Positions 9,543 to 18,085 of a stretch of 64,000 nt of DNA are shown one piece after another (position 1 is the stretch's first letter; every line of letters starts with the position of its first letter). A model generated the notes under the pieces. That model searched no databases. It worked only from the letters and a program-made list of their open reading frames with translations, and was not told the DNA's origin. The DNA is taken from positions 62,001 through 126,000 of the forward strand of contig JAVLUG010000003.1 of the NCBI GenBank assembly GCA_031629035.1. The letters are read 5' to 3'. A program made the position numbers and the translations under genes. The DNA comes from MVYY01 sp012517575 (GTDB lineage Bacteria > Bacteroidota > Bacteroidia > Bacteroidales > Paludibacteraceae).

Positions 9543-11816
9543 ATGAATTTTGATAAGTTGAAAATTTTAACTTCCGCCATTTGCTTTTTTTGCGGATCAT
9601 TCCTTTTTGCACAACAACGAATTCCGTCAGATGTGGTTATTTCTCCTGAAAATTTGGCTCAATACCTGAATGACAGTGTGAAAAACAAGCTGTCGAAAAA
9701 TGGGAAAATTACTGAAACTGTGTTTGCGGAATACTTTCGACAAAAGTTTGCTGAACGTTTCTTTTACGATTGGCATTCTGTTCCGTCTCGTTTTCAACAG
9801 TACAAGCAATTGTATGATAACGAGTCCGGTCATTTAAGCCGTGCTAAGGAACTGATGACCGACTTTTCAGCGACAACTTCCTGGCTATTACCTTTCAATC
9901 ATCCTAACGGCGAAGCGGTAAAACCACATCCTTTTCAACATCTTGCCCGACAGCATAAAATGGTAGACGTTGGATTTGCCTATTTTTATGATCAGAAAAA
10001 TCCGGTTTATCTTCAATACTTTATTAATCAGCGTAATTCACTGATTGATGCATTAAAGTCCGGGAAATATGAAAAAGTGGAAGGCGGAAACGGCGTTTTT
10101 GAAGTTTTCATAACCGGATATCGTGTCTTGAATTGGTTAACCGTTCACAATCTGTTTTTGGGAGAAAAAAATTACAGTGACCACGATCAACTTGTTACCA
10201 TTGCAACATTATTACAGCACGGTGAAAATTTGTATGAAAACAATCCGAAATATCGTCCCGGAAATCATCAAACACGCGGAATGTCTTCATTGGCAATGCT
10301 ATCCATTCTTTTACGCGACTTTAAGGGAACTGATTTATGGTATCAGCGTTCAATGAGCATTTTGGAAGAACATTTGACAAGGGAAGTGAATCCAGATGGT
10401 TTCCAGTTTGAACGCACTGTTCATTATCACATGGGTGATATTGAAAATTATTTTTATGTATATCAACTCGCACAAATCAGTCAAATTCAAGTCAATCAAG
10501 TGTGGAAAAACAAATTACAATCACTTTTTACGACGCTTGCCAAAATTGCTTATCCCGACAAGTCGGCTCCGGTATTGCAGGATTGCACCGACAGAACTTG
10601 GGCGGAATCTGAAGACATTTCTGAAACTATGACGCTCGGATATTTGCTTTTTAACGATCCTGAATTGGGCTATTTTGCACAAAATCGGGTTGACGCTGGA
10701 ATGTTTTGGTTCCTTCAAGACAAACAGTTAAATCTTTTGAATGCTATTGAAAAGAAAAAACCTTCTTTTGGCTCCCTTTCGTTTCCCGATACACGCTATT
10801 ATGTAATGCGACAAGGCTGGAACAAAAACGACAAAATGATGATTATCAGTGCAGGTTTGGACCCGAACAAACCCGACCATCAACATGGCGACATGCTTGG
10901 CGTGCAGGCGATGGCAAACGGGAAAATTATTTTACCAAATTATCAAGTCTATTACGAATTGCCTGATTTTGAATTATTTAAAAATTCATTAGTAAAAAAT
11001 GTGGCTTTGGTAGACAATGAGCTTCAAGGCAAAGAATGGACTCCGAACAAAGGAAAAACAGGTTTTGGAAAGTTTGGCATTTTACCCAAGCCTCAAACCA
11101 TTCTTTGGCAAAGCAATAAAGACTATGACATTTTTGTTGGCAGCCATGATGGTTTTAAAAATGTAGGAGTCGATTATTCGCGTCAGGTTATTTTTGTAAA
11201 AAACGATTTCTGGATTATAAAAGACAATTTTTCCTCTAATAAATTGCACACTTACAAACAAGTTTGGCAGGGACATTATACGATTGAGAAAAAGCCTGAA
11301 TTGCTCCGTTCTGTTTTCCCGGATGCTATGGGGTGTGATATTTTGCAATTGCTGCCTATCAGCCAAGTTTCTCAATCGGGTGCAAGAGGTAAACAGTGGA
11401 GCATTGTTGAAAAAAACGATGAAAAAGACTTCAATTTTGTAACGGTCATTTTTCCTTTCAACGGCTACGGCAATCGAATCAACGAATTTGAAGTTCAACC
11501 GGATTTGAAAGGCTGGAAAGTCAATCAGCTTTCGTTTGCAGCGGAAGGGAATCGATTCTGTTCTATCAGTAATTCGCAAAATTCTTATTTGCTGAATGTC
11601 AAAAAAATAGCACTAAAAAATTTAATACTTACCTTTTCAAAAGAGACTGATATTTTTATACAGGAGAAAGAAAATGCGGTGTTGATTTCTGCATTAGGTT
11701 GTCAGCAAGTGCTGATGAATATTTCTGGGAGTATTTCCAATAGTATGAATGAAAAAACAATTGGAAATTCAACTCCTTTCAATCCGGGTGAAAAAATCAC
11801 TTGTAAAATAAAATAA
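9543..11816 (+). CDS. heparinase II/III-family polysaccharide lyase-like protein
   Basis: A 757-residue protein with a signal peptide ending at FAQ (about residue 23). Residues about 60-370 form an alpha-barrel of the Hepar_II_III_N kind (WHSVPSRF, YRVLNWL, RPGNHQTRGMSSLAML with the Asn-His pair, DGFQFERTVHYHMGD). From about residue 385 comes the heparinase II/III beta-sandwich, with DHQHGDMLG at about 445-453 giving the usual His. PL12, PL15, PL17, PL21 and PL39 share this fold. The protein differs from the PL17 encoded at 24594, so it may act on another linkage such as glucuronan-like stretches or oligomers. Catalytic Asn/His/Tyr type elimination is expected from the family; exact specificity is unknown. 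No sorting domain is seen, so it is probably periplasmic. Confidence 0.85.
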   Translation: MNFDKLKILTSAICFFCGSFLFAQQRIPSDVVISPENLAQYLNDSVKNKLSKNGKITETVFAEYFRQKFAERFFYDWHSVPSRFQQYKQLYDNESGHLSRAKELMTDFSATTSWLLPFNHPNGEAVKPHPFQHLARQHKMVDVGFAYFYDQKNPVYLQYFINQRNSLIDALKSGKYEKVEGGNGVFEVFITGYRVLNWLTVHNLFLGEKNYSDHDQLVTIATLLQHGENLYENNPKYRPGNHQTRGMSSLAMLSILLRDFKGTDLWYQRSMSILEEHLTREVNPDGFQFERTVHYHMGDIENYFYVYQLAQISQIQVNQVWKNKLQSLFTTLAKIAYPDKSAPVLQDCTDRTWAESEDISETMTLGYLLFNDPELGYFAQNRVDAGMFWFLQDKQLNLLNAIEKKKPSFGSLSFPDTRYYVMRQGWNKNDKMMIISAGLDPNKPDHQHGDMLGVQAMANGKIILPNYQVYYELPDFELFKNSLVKNVALVDNELQGKEWTPNKGKTGFGKFGILPKPQTILWQSNKDYDIFVGSHDGFKNVGVDYSRQVIFVKNDFWIIKDNFSSNKLHTYKQVWQGHYTIEKKPELLRSVFPDAMGCDILQLLPISQVSQSGARGKQWSIVEKNDEKDFNFVTVIFPFNGYGNRINEFEVQPDLKGWKVNQLSFAAEGNRFCSISNSQNSYLLNVKKIALKNLILTFSKETDIFIQEKENAVLISALGCQQVLMNISGSISNSMNEKTIGNSTPFNPGEKITCKIK

Positions 11817-11848
11817 AGAATTAAATGCCATTTAAAAACAATTTAAAA

Positions 11849-12742
11849 ATGAAAAAGGTACTTTTATCCACCTTGTTGTTCTCGACAATTATTTTTGGAA
11901 TTTTTGCTCAAGAAAATCCAAGCGAGCAAATTAAAAAAGTGAAGTTTCCGGAAAATTATCAATCGAAATTGGATGTTGTATATACCCGAGTAAACAATTG
12001 GGAAGGTCGTATGGACATTTATTACAATCCAACCAGTGTCTCGCCCACACCTGCTGTAATTCATATCCATGGCGGCGGATGGAATCATGGCACAAAAGAA
12101 AGTCAAACAGGCTTTGGCTCTTGGTTTAAATCCGGATTTGCAGTAATAAATGTAGAATACAGACTGGTTCAGGTAGCTCCGGCTCCTGCTGCTATCGAAG
12201 ATGTTCGTTGTGCCTTGACTTACGTGAAAACTCATGCCAAAGAATTGAATATCAATCCCGATAAAATTGTTGTGGATGGAAGTTCAGCCGGAGCACATTT
12301 GGCTCTGATGGCGGGTTTGCTGGAAAACGATCGCAAGTTTGATACTAATTGTCCCAGTAACATTGATATGAGAGTGGCTGCCATTGTCAGTAATTATGCA
12401 CCAACCGATTTTTCGGGAAACAATATTGATGCTAAAAAATGGAAATCACTCGCTAACTGGTTGGGAGATAAAGTTGACAACCAATCTTTTCGCACTTCAG
12501 TTTCTCCTTTGACATATGTGAATAAAACAAGCTCTCCCGTATTTATTGTGCATGGAAATGCAGATCCTATTGTTCCTTATCAGCAATCGGTTGCTTTACA
12601 TGAGAAACTTGATCAGTATGGCGTTTACAACGTGTTTATTACCGTAGATGGTGGTGGGCATGGTGGCTTTGATAATGAAAAGAAAACTGAAATTAACCGT
12701 GCGTTGATGGAATTTCTTTCAAAAACCGTTTTTCAAAAATAG
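11849..12742 (+). CDS. secreted alpha/beta-hydrolase esterase
   Basis: I start it at 11849 because the signal peptide MKKVLLSTLLFSTIIFGIFAQ begins there; an in-frame ATG at 11825 would put eight polar residues in front. The 297-residue enzyme has the COG0657 esterase/lipase layout: oxyanion motif HIHGGGWNHG, nucleophile Ser146 in GSSAG, Asp239 in GNADPIVP and His271 in GGGHGG, with the conserved VEYRL and DVRCAL segments. Such secreted enzymes in polysaccharide loci remove acetyl or other acyl groups. Bacterial alginates are O-acetylated on mannuronate, so deacetylation ahead of the lyases is a reasonable inference. A close paralogue forms the catalytic domain of the 18086-20437 gene. It is the last gene before an operator-promoter cluster. 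Confidence 0.9.
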   Translation: MKKVLLSTLLFSTIIFGIFAQENPSEQIKKVKFPENYQSKLDVVYTRVNNWEGRMDIYYNPTSVSPTPAVIHIHGGGWNHGTKESQTGFGSWFKSGFAVINVEYRLVQVAPAPAAIEDVRCALTYVKTHAKELNINPDKIVVDGSSAGAHLALMAGLLENDRKFDTNCPSNIDMRVAAIVSNYAPTDFSGNNIDAKKWKSLANWLGDKVDNQSFRTSVSPLTYVNKTSSPVFIVHGNADPIVPYQQSVALHEKLDQYGVYNVFITVDGGGHGGFDNEKKTEINRALMEFLSKTVFQK

Positions 12743-12757
12743 TCAAAAAATATTCTT

Positions 12758-12876
12758 TATTTTTGGTCAACCAATTCTATGTTTTACAACATATTTTGAA
12801 AAATAACTGCCAAAATATTTGTTTTTGAAATAAAAACGATTTATTTTTGGTCGACCAATCAATTGGTTGACCAATT
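12758..12876 (+). promoter_or_regulatory. promoter with three TTGGTnnACCAA operators
   Basis: A Bacteroides-type promoter reads TTTG at 12818-12821, 20 bp, TATTTTTG at 12842-12849. Three palindromes surround it: TTGGTCAACCAA (12763-12774), TTGGTCGACCAA (12847-12858, overlapping the -7 box) and TTGGTTGACCAA (12863-12874, inside AATTGGTTGACCAATT at 12861-12876). The first and second sites start 84 bp apart, about eight helical turns. The half-site TTGGT/ACCAA is that of E. coli UxuR/ExuR and related GntR regulators of hexuronate use (established). Repression of the 12924 operon until uronate appears is inferred. Confidence 0.8.
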
Positions 12877-12923
12877 GAAAAGGATTAAGAAGGATATTCA
12901 TACCTAACTAAATTTCCAAGCAG

Positions 12924-15890
12924 ATGAATGTTCTAACAAAAAATAGAATTAAAACAGCAATCGGATTTGTTATTCTGATGAAATCCCTGCTGCTCCTCAT
13001 CGAACCGCTGAGCGCTCAAATTGTGCTGAACACTTCATTTGAAAATTCTGAAGGTTATGTGTTGGGAAATATCAACAATCAAAACAAGTGGAAAGTTACC
13101 TCAGGGAATGGTTTGGTTACCAATGATGTAAATTATGTAAAGACCGGTGCTCAAGCATTATGCATTTATTCTGAAGGGACTTCGCTTCAGACAGAATACA
13201 TTGCCTATGCTTCCGATATACCTGCATTAAGTGGGGATGTTTATATTGATTTCTGGATAAATATTAAATCACTACCTACTGCCAATTTTAGCATTACAGG
13301 GTATGATTTGGGCACATACAGTAGTCGTAGTTTTATGTTCGAATTTCTTCCGTCGGGGAAAATAAAATTGTACGACGGTAACTCTGGTTGGTCGATACAG
13401 CCGCTTTATACTACCAATACATGGAAAAGAATTTCGATAAAAATCGACAATACAGGCACCAAATGTCAATATGCCATTGATGGGGTTGTTCAGAATAAAC
13501 TATTTGCATTCAGGGAAATAAAGGGAGGCGCTACTTCGTTTGATTTTCATTCCATTCGATTCTCAATGAATGCAGGGACGGCTGATATTGCTGTTGAAGA
13601 TATGTATATTGGCACAATACCAATTTCCGATATAGCTTTTCAGGCTTCTTCTGCCGATCGAACTATCAGTATCACTCAACCGGTATACGGAGTGATTTCG
13701 CTTTCCCCTTTTAAATCGGTTTATCAATTGAACGAAGAAGTCTCTGTTTCTATTTCCGTTCCCGAACATTACCTTTTTATCGGTTGGACAGGCGATTTAT
13801 CAGGAACTGAAAACCCGAAAACGTTTATCGTGGATAAAAATTATTCTATTGGAGCAACAGTAGTTGTAGATCCATCAAATCCTCCTGTTCAATATCCCGT
13901 AACAGTAACACAACCAATCGGTGCTACCATTAGCTTGTCTCCAGAACAAACCACCTATTACGAAGGAACTACTTTAAAAGCTACTTTAATACTTCAGTCA
14001 GGTTATCAATTTGACGGTTGGACGGGAGATTTGAGTGGTACAACCAATCCCATTACTTTTGTTGTATCGGGACCAGTAAACATTGGTGCATTAGTTTCAG
14101 AAATTCAGGTTTCTTCCATAACACGCATAGTATCTACCGTTGCACAATTCAAGGATGCGTTGACTAATATGAATCCTGGTGATACTATTTTGGTGTTGGA
14201 TGGAACTTATAATCTCGGTGGCATTAAAATAACACGTGGAGGCTCAGCTTTAAAACCAATTTTAATAAAATCGAAAAATCTTTTTGGTGCAAAAATTACA
14301 GGCACTTCTTTTTTCAATCCACAGGGACAAAGCTATGTAACTTACGAGGGTTTTAAATTTGAACTCAGTCCAGTAAGCACTATTTTCAAAATGGAAGGTT
14401 GCAGTTATGTGCGTATTACTAGAAACTGGTTTACCATGAATTCTGATGCTACAAAAAACTCGAAATGGATAACAATAGGCGAAATATGGGAGAATGAAAT
14501 TTGCAGAAGCCATCACAACAGAATTGATCATAATCTTTTTGAAGGCAAACATGATATAGGAGCGTTACTTGTCATTGATGGTAGTCATGGAACAGTTCCT
14601 GCTATTTCACAACACGACAAGATTGATCATAATATTTTTAGAGATAATACGCCTCGCGTGGATAATGAAAAAGAAACAATCCGTATCGGTGTAAGCGATT
14701 TGAGCAACCTCAATGCTTATACGGTAGTGGAATATAATTTATTTGAAAATTGCGATGGAGATCCTGAAATTATTTCGATAAAAAGCAATTGTGATACCAT
14801 TCGGCACAATACTTTTCGACGTTGCCTTGGGACCATTTGTTTACGTCAAGGCCGAGGTAGTGTAGTGGAGGGTAATTTCATGTTTGGAGAAAATAAAACC
14901 GCACTTTTCAATGGAGGAATTATTGGATGTGGTGGTGTAAGGATGTATGGATTAAACCACAAAATCTTCAACAATTATTTTGAAGAACTTACTGGTGACA
15001 AATGGGATGCAGCCTTAACAATTACTAATGGAGATGTAACCAATTCATCTACCAGTCTGTCCAGTCATTTTTTACCTGAAAATATTATCATTACCAACAA
15101 TACATTAATCAACAATGTATCGAATATAGAAATTGGTTTCGATAACAACGGTTCTTATAGAAAACCTCCTATAAACTGTATGATTGCCAACAATATTATT
15201 ACGGCCATAGCCAATCCATTGGTAAAATATTATAGTTCAGCTTCACTGGCAGGCGTATCTTTTGTAAACAACATTTTGTATCCGACTGAAACTGCTACCA
15301 TTGGCTTAACAAGTTACAACGATACACAAGTAAAAAATATTGATCCACAAATGATTGTTACTGATTGTAGAGCTTTCGATCAGGATTGTGAAAATAAATT
15401 ACCTTTCTCGCTTTATAAATTGACTGTTTCTAGTCCTGCTGTAAATGCTTCTACTGCTTATGATTTTGTTACGACTGATTTTGAAGGACAACCGGCAATT
15501 GGAATAAGAGACATTGGAGCAGACGAATACAATATTGCTTTCCCGGTCGTTAACGGTCCAATGGATGAAACAAGTGCAGGACCAGAAGCACCTGAAAATT
15601 ATACCTATGAGCTAAATGAAATTGTAGGATGGAAAAACATTGTAAATAATGAAATTTCTGTAATGCCTAATCCTTTCAACGGTAGTACACAATTAATGAT
15701 ATCCAATACAAAAGCAGGGAAAATAACAGTAATACTTTATAATATACTGGGGGAAAAAATTCAGCAAAATGAAATAGAAACAAACGAAGGAATGATACAA
15801 ATAAAAATTTCAACAAAACAAAAAGGTTTGCTATTCTGCCAAATTAGTTCAGCAAATAAATCATATGTTTTGAAACTTATTTCTAAATAA
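12924..15890 (+). CDS. large T9SS-secreted PL6-family lyase with N-terminal accessory domains
   Basis: A 988-residue multidomain protein. After the signal peptide (to about residue 32) comes a concanavalin-like domain (about 35-235), then two tandem bacterial-repeat modules of about 75 residues (YPVTVTQPIGATISLSP, FDGWTGDLSGTTNP), then a PL6/chondroitinase-B beta-helix from about 400 to 860, and a T9SS type-A sorting domain (about 905-988, opening VMPNPFNGSTQL). Catalytic Lys620 (SIKSN) and Arg641 (LRQGR) keep the 21-residue spacing, but the usual NGExE calcium motif reads DGDPE, a conservative change. The accessory modules probably position the enzyme on polymer at the cell surface. It is the first gene after the operator cluster. 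Confidence 0.9.
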   Translation: MNVLTKNRIKTAIGFVILMKSLLLLIEPLSAQIVLNTSFENSEGYVLGNINNQNKWKVTSGNGLVTNDVNYVKTGAQALCIYSEGTSLQTEYIAYASDIPALSGDVYIDFWINIKSLPTANFSITGYDLGTYSSRSFMFEFLPSGKIKLYDGNSGWSIQPLYTTNTWKRISIKIDNTGTKCQYAIDGVVQNKLFAFREIKGGATSFDFHSIRFSMNAGTADIAVEDMYIGTIPISDIAFQASSADRTISITQPVYGVISLSPFKSVYQLNEEVSVSISVPEHYLFIGWTGDLSGTENPKTFIVDKNYSIGATVVVDPSNPPVQYPVTVTQPIGATISLSPEQTTYYEGTTLKATLILQSGYQFDGWTGDLSGTTNPITFVVSGPVNIGALVSEIQVSSITRIVSTVAQFKDALTNMNPGDTILVLDGTYNLGGIKITRGGSALKPILIKSKNLFGAKITGTSFFNPQGQSYVTYEGFKFELSPVSTIFKMEGCSYVRITRNWFTMNSDATKNSKWITIGEIWENEICRSHHNRIDHNLFEGKHDIGALLVIDGSHGTVPAISQHDKIDHNIFRDNTPRVDNEKETIRIGVSDLSNLNAYTVVEYNLFENCDGDPEIISIKSNCDTIRHNTFRRCLGTICLRQGRGSVVEGNFMFGENKTALFNGGIIGCGGVRMYGLNHKIFNNYFEELTGDKWDAALTITNGDVTNSSTSLSSHFLPENIIITNNTLINNVSNIEIGFDNNGSYRKPPINCMIANNIITAIANPLVKYYSSASLAGVSFVNNILYPTETATIGLTSYNDTQVKNIDPQMIVTDCRAFDQDCENKLPFSLYKLTVSSPAVNASTAYDFVTTDFEGQPAIGIRDIGADEYNIAFPVVNGPMDETSAGPEAPENYTYELNEIVGWKNIVNNEISVMPNPFNGSTQLMISNTKAGKITVILYNILGEKIQQNEIETNEGMIQIKISTKQKGLLFCQISSANKSYVLKLISK

Positions 15891-15930
15891 AAATTCACTT
15901 TAAAAGTTTAACTATTTAAATTTAATGATT

Positions 15931-18021
15931 ATGAAAAAAATTACCTTATTTTTCACAATGATTGCCTTGACACTTATGGCAAATGGAACTGTTTATTTAG
16001 ATGAAACATTTAACTATCCAGAGGGGAGTAAATTGAAAAATAATTCAGGTTGGACAACCTATGGAACAATTGGTGGTTGGCCGGACGATTTTGTTATTGA
16101 AAATTCTATATTAACTTATTCTAATTCAGGTGGCACATATATTCTATCTGGTCAGGGGAAATCTATGGTATGTAATTATTTAGGGAATTATTCTCCTAAT
16201 TCCTCTAATTATTGCGTTTATAAAAATTTTAATTCATCAGCATTAACTACTGGAACTGTTTATGCCGCATTTTTGTACACTCCTAATTCAGTTTCTCAAA
16301 CACAAAGTCAATCTCCAATTATAAGTTTAAGTACTCCAAGCTCGAATACCGGAGTCCAAGTTTGGGTTGGGAAAGGTGCAGTTAATACTTCATATTTCCG
16401 ATTTGGTACAACAAGAGGCAGTACAACTGGGGCTGACATAAAATGGACAACAACAGAATATTCTGATTTAACTGCTACTTTTTTTATTGTTCTTAAATAT
16501 GATTTAGACAATAAAGTATCGTATATTTATATCAATCCTACCATTGGGTCTGCATCAGAACCAATTGCTGATGCAAGTGACGCAATTTCCACAAGCAGTA
16601 CAAAAACCTCATTACAGACATTGCAATTTAAAGTACAAGGTGCAAGTAAGGAAATATACAAATTAGGTAATGTTAGAATTTGTTCAACTTGGTCAGAAGC
16701 AGTAGCAGCGCAATCAACAGCCAACCCACTTCCTGCCCCATCGGTTGGTACTCCTTCCGATGCCACAGCTAATGGGTTTACGGCTAATTGGTCGCCGGTT
16801 GAAAACGCAATAGGATATGATGTAAAAGTTTATTTGGGGCCTAATTTAATTAGCACCATTATTGTTAGCGGGCAGTCTACTTCAAGTGTTGAGATAACGG
16901 GCTTAATGTCAGGAATGACTTACACTTATCAAGTTGTTGCCAAAGGAGACGGTGTAGCTTATAGCGATTCTGATCCTTCAGCTTCTTCTTCTGAAATTAC
17001 AACCCTCGATCCTTATGCCACCGATGCTATTCATACCGATTTCGATGATGGCACATGGGGAGAAATTGCAAGTAGTACCCCGTCTTCAGGTTCTTATCCA
17101 ACCTATTCGGTAAATGGATTTAATCTAACGGCTGCTACCTTGTGTGTAGGTTCAATGAGAGGAATCAAAGGAGAATCGCATGTCAATAGGATCGCAATCG
17201 ATAAATTGGCTAATGGTGGGAATGTAGCTCTTCCAACGGTCAATGCTTTCAAACAAATTGAAATTCACGCTACGGCTGGTACTGCAGGAAACGGCTTCCA
17301 GTTAAAAGAATTCAATCCAAGTACCAATTCGTGGTCGGCTATTGGTTCTCCTTACGTTTATGATGCCAATTCGAAAGCTGCAGGCACCGATTCCATTTAT
17401 ATTATTTCTTTGGAAAAAACTTCACCGACTAAACTCAGAATTGAAAATCCCACCAATGGAGTGATTTATATTTGGCAAATTATTACTCGCAATACCAATC
17501 CCGTTTTGTTGGCTAAACCGGTTGTTTTGGATGCATCCAATGTTACCTCGTCAGGAGCTACAGCTAATTGGACTCCGGTAGAAAATGCAACAGGCTATAA
17601 AATTTATGTTTATCAAGGATCAACGTTAATTGATGGTGCACCATTTAGCGTGAATGGGCAAACCATTAACAGTTTTGATATAATGAATTTGGTTGCATCT
17701 ACAACATATTCTTACAAGGTTCAAGCCATTGGCGATGGGGATATAAATTATTCCGATTCATTTCTTTCTTCTGCAATTGAATTTATAACGCTGATTACTG
17801 GAATGGATAATTTAAAAAGCAATCTGAATATCACCGTAGTAAATAAAAAAATAATTTGTCCCAAAATGGGTGATATGCGTATTTTCAATATACAAGGTGG
17901 CTTGATAGAATCAGCAAGAAATGTTAAAACCGTACAAACAAATCTGCCTTCAGGAATTTATATTGTTAAATTTAGCAATCAAAACGGCGAAACCAAAATC
18001 CAAAAAATCACTATTCAGTAA
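15931..18021 (+). CDS. T9SS surface protein with two fibronectin III domains and an unassigned module
   Basis: The start at 15931 gives signal peptide MKKITLFFTMIALTLMANG; an ATG six bases upstream (15925) is possible. The order in 696-698 residues is: concanavalin-like N-terminal domain (about 20-265), fibronectin III (about 268-358), a module of about 160 residues without a family I recognise (about 362-525, opening IHTDFDDGTWG), a second fibronectin III (about 526-615), and a T9SS sorting domain (about 625-696). No catalytic motif is visible, so a surface polysaccharide-binding role is likely. The middle module recurs in the next gene, where it sits ahead of an esterase. A strong hairpin follows the stop codon. 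Confidence 0.82.
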   Translation: MKKITLFFTMIALTLMANGTVYLDETFNYPEGSKLKNNSGWTTYGTIGGWPDDFVIENSILTYSNSGGTYILSGQGKSMVCNYLGNYSPNSSNYCVYKNFNSSALTTGTVYAAFLYTPNSVSQTQSQSPIISLSTPSSNTGVQVWVGKGAVNTSYFRFGTTRGSTTGADIKWTTTEYSDLTATFFIVLKYDLDNKVSYIYINPTIGSASEPIADASDAISTSSTKTSLQTLQFKVQGASKEIYKLGNVRICSTWSEAVAAQSTANPLPAPSVGTPSDATANGFTANWSPVENAIGYDVKVYLGPNLISTIIVSGQSTSSVEITGLMSGMTYTYQVVAKGDGVAYSDSDPSASSSEITTLDPYATDAIHTDFDDGTWGEIASSTPSSGSYPTYSVNGFNLTAATLCVGSMRGIKGESHVNRIAIDKLANGGNVALPTVNAFKQIEIHATAGTAGNGFQLKEFNPSTNSWSAIGSPYVYDANSKAAGTDSIYIISLEKTSPTKLRIENPTNGVIYIWQIITRNTNPVLLAKPVVLDASNVTSSGATANWTPVENATGYKIYVYQGSTLIDGAPFSVNGQTINSFDIMNLVASTTYSYKVQAIGDGDINYSDSFLSSAIEFITLITGMDNLKSNLNITVVNKKIICPKMGDMRIFNIQGGLIESARNVKTVQTNLPSGIYIVKFSNQNGETKIQKITIQ

Positions 18022-18030
18022 ATTATTCAC

Positions 18031-18072
18031 CAAGAATCATATCTACATGAAAAAATGCAGATATGATTCTTG
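18031..18072 (+). terminator. intergenic hairpin inside the operon
   Basis: Arms CAAGAATCATATCT (18031-18044) and AGATATGATTCTTG (18059-18072) are perfect complements. The stem can extend inward past one A-C mismatch. No T-run follows and no new promoter is seen before 18086, so it may stabilise the upstream mRNA end or partly attenuate rather than fully terminate. Confidence 0.75.
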
Positions 18073-18085
18073 AAACATAAAATTT

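Noticed and set aside
11082..11579. 165-codon minus-strand frame
   Set aside because: Lies wholly inside the heparinase II/III-like gene, which has clear domains in the other strand.
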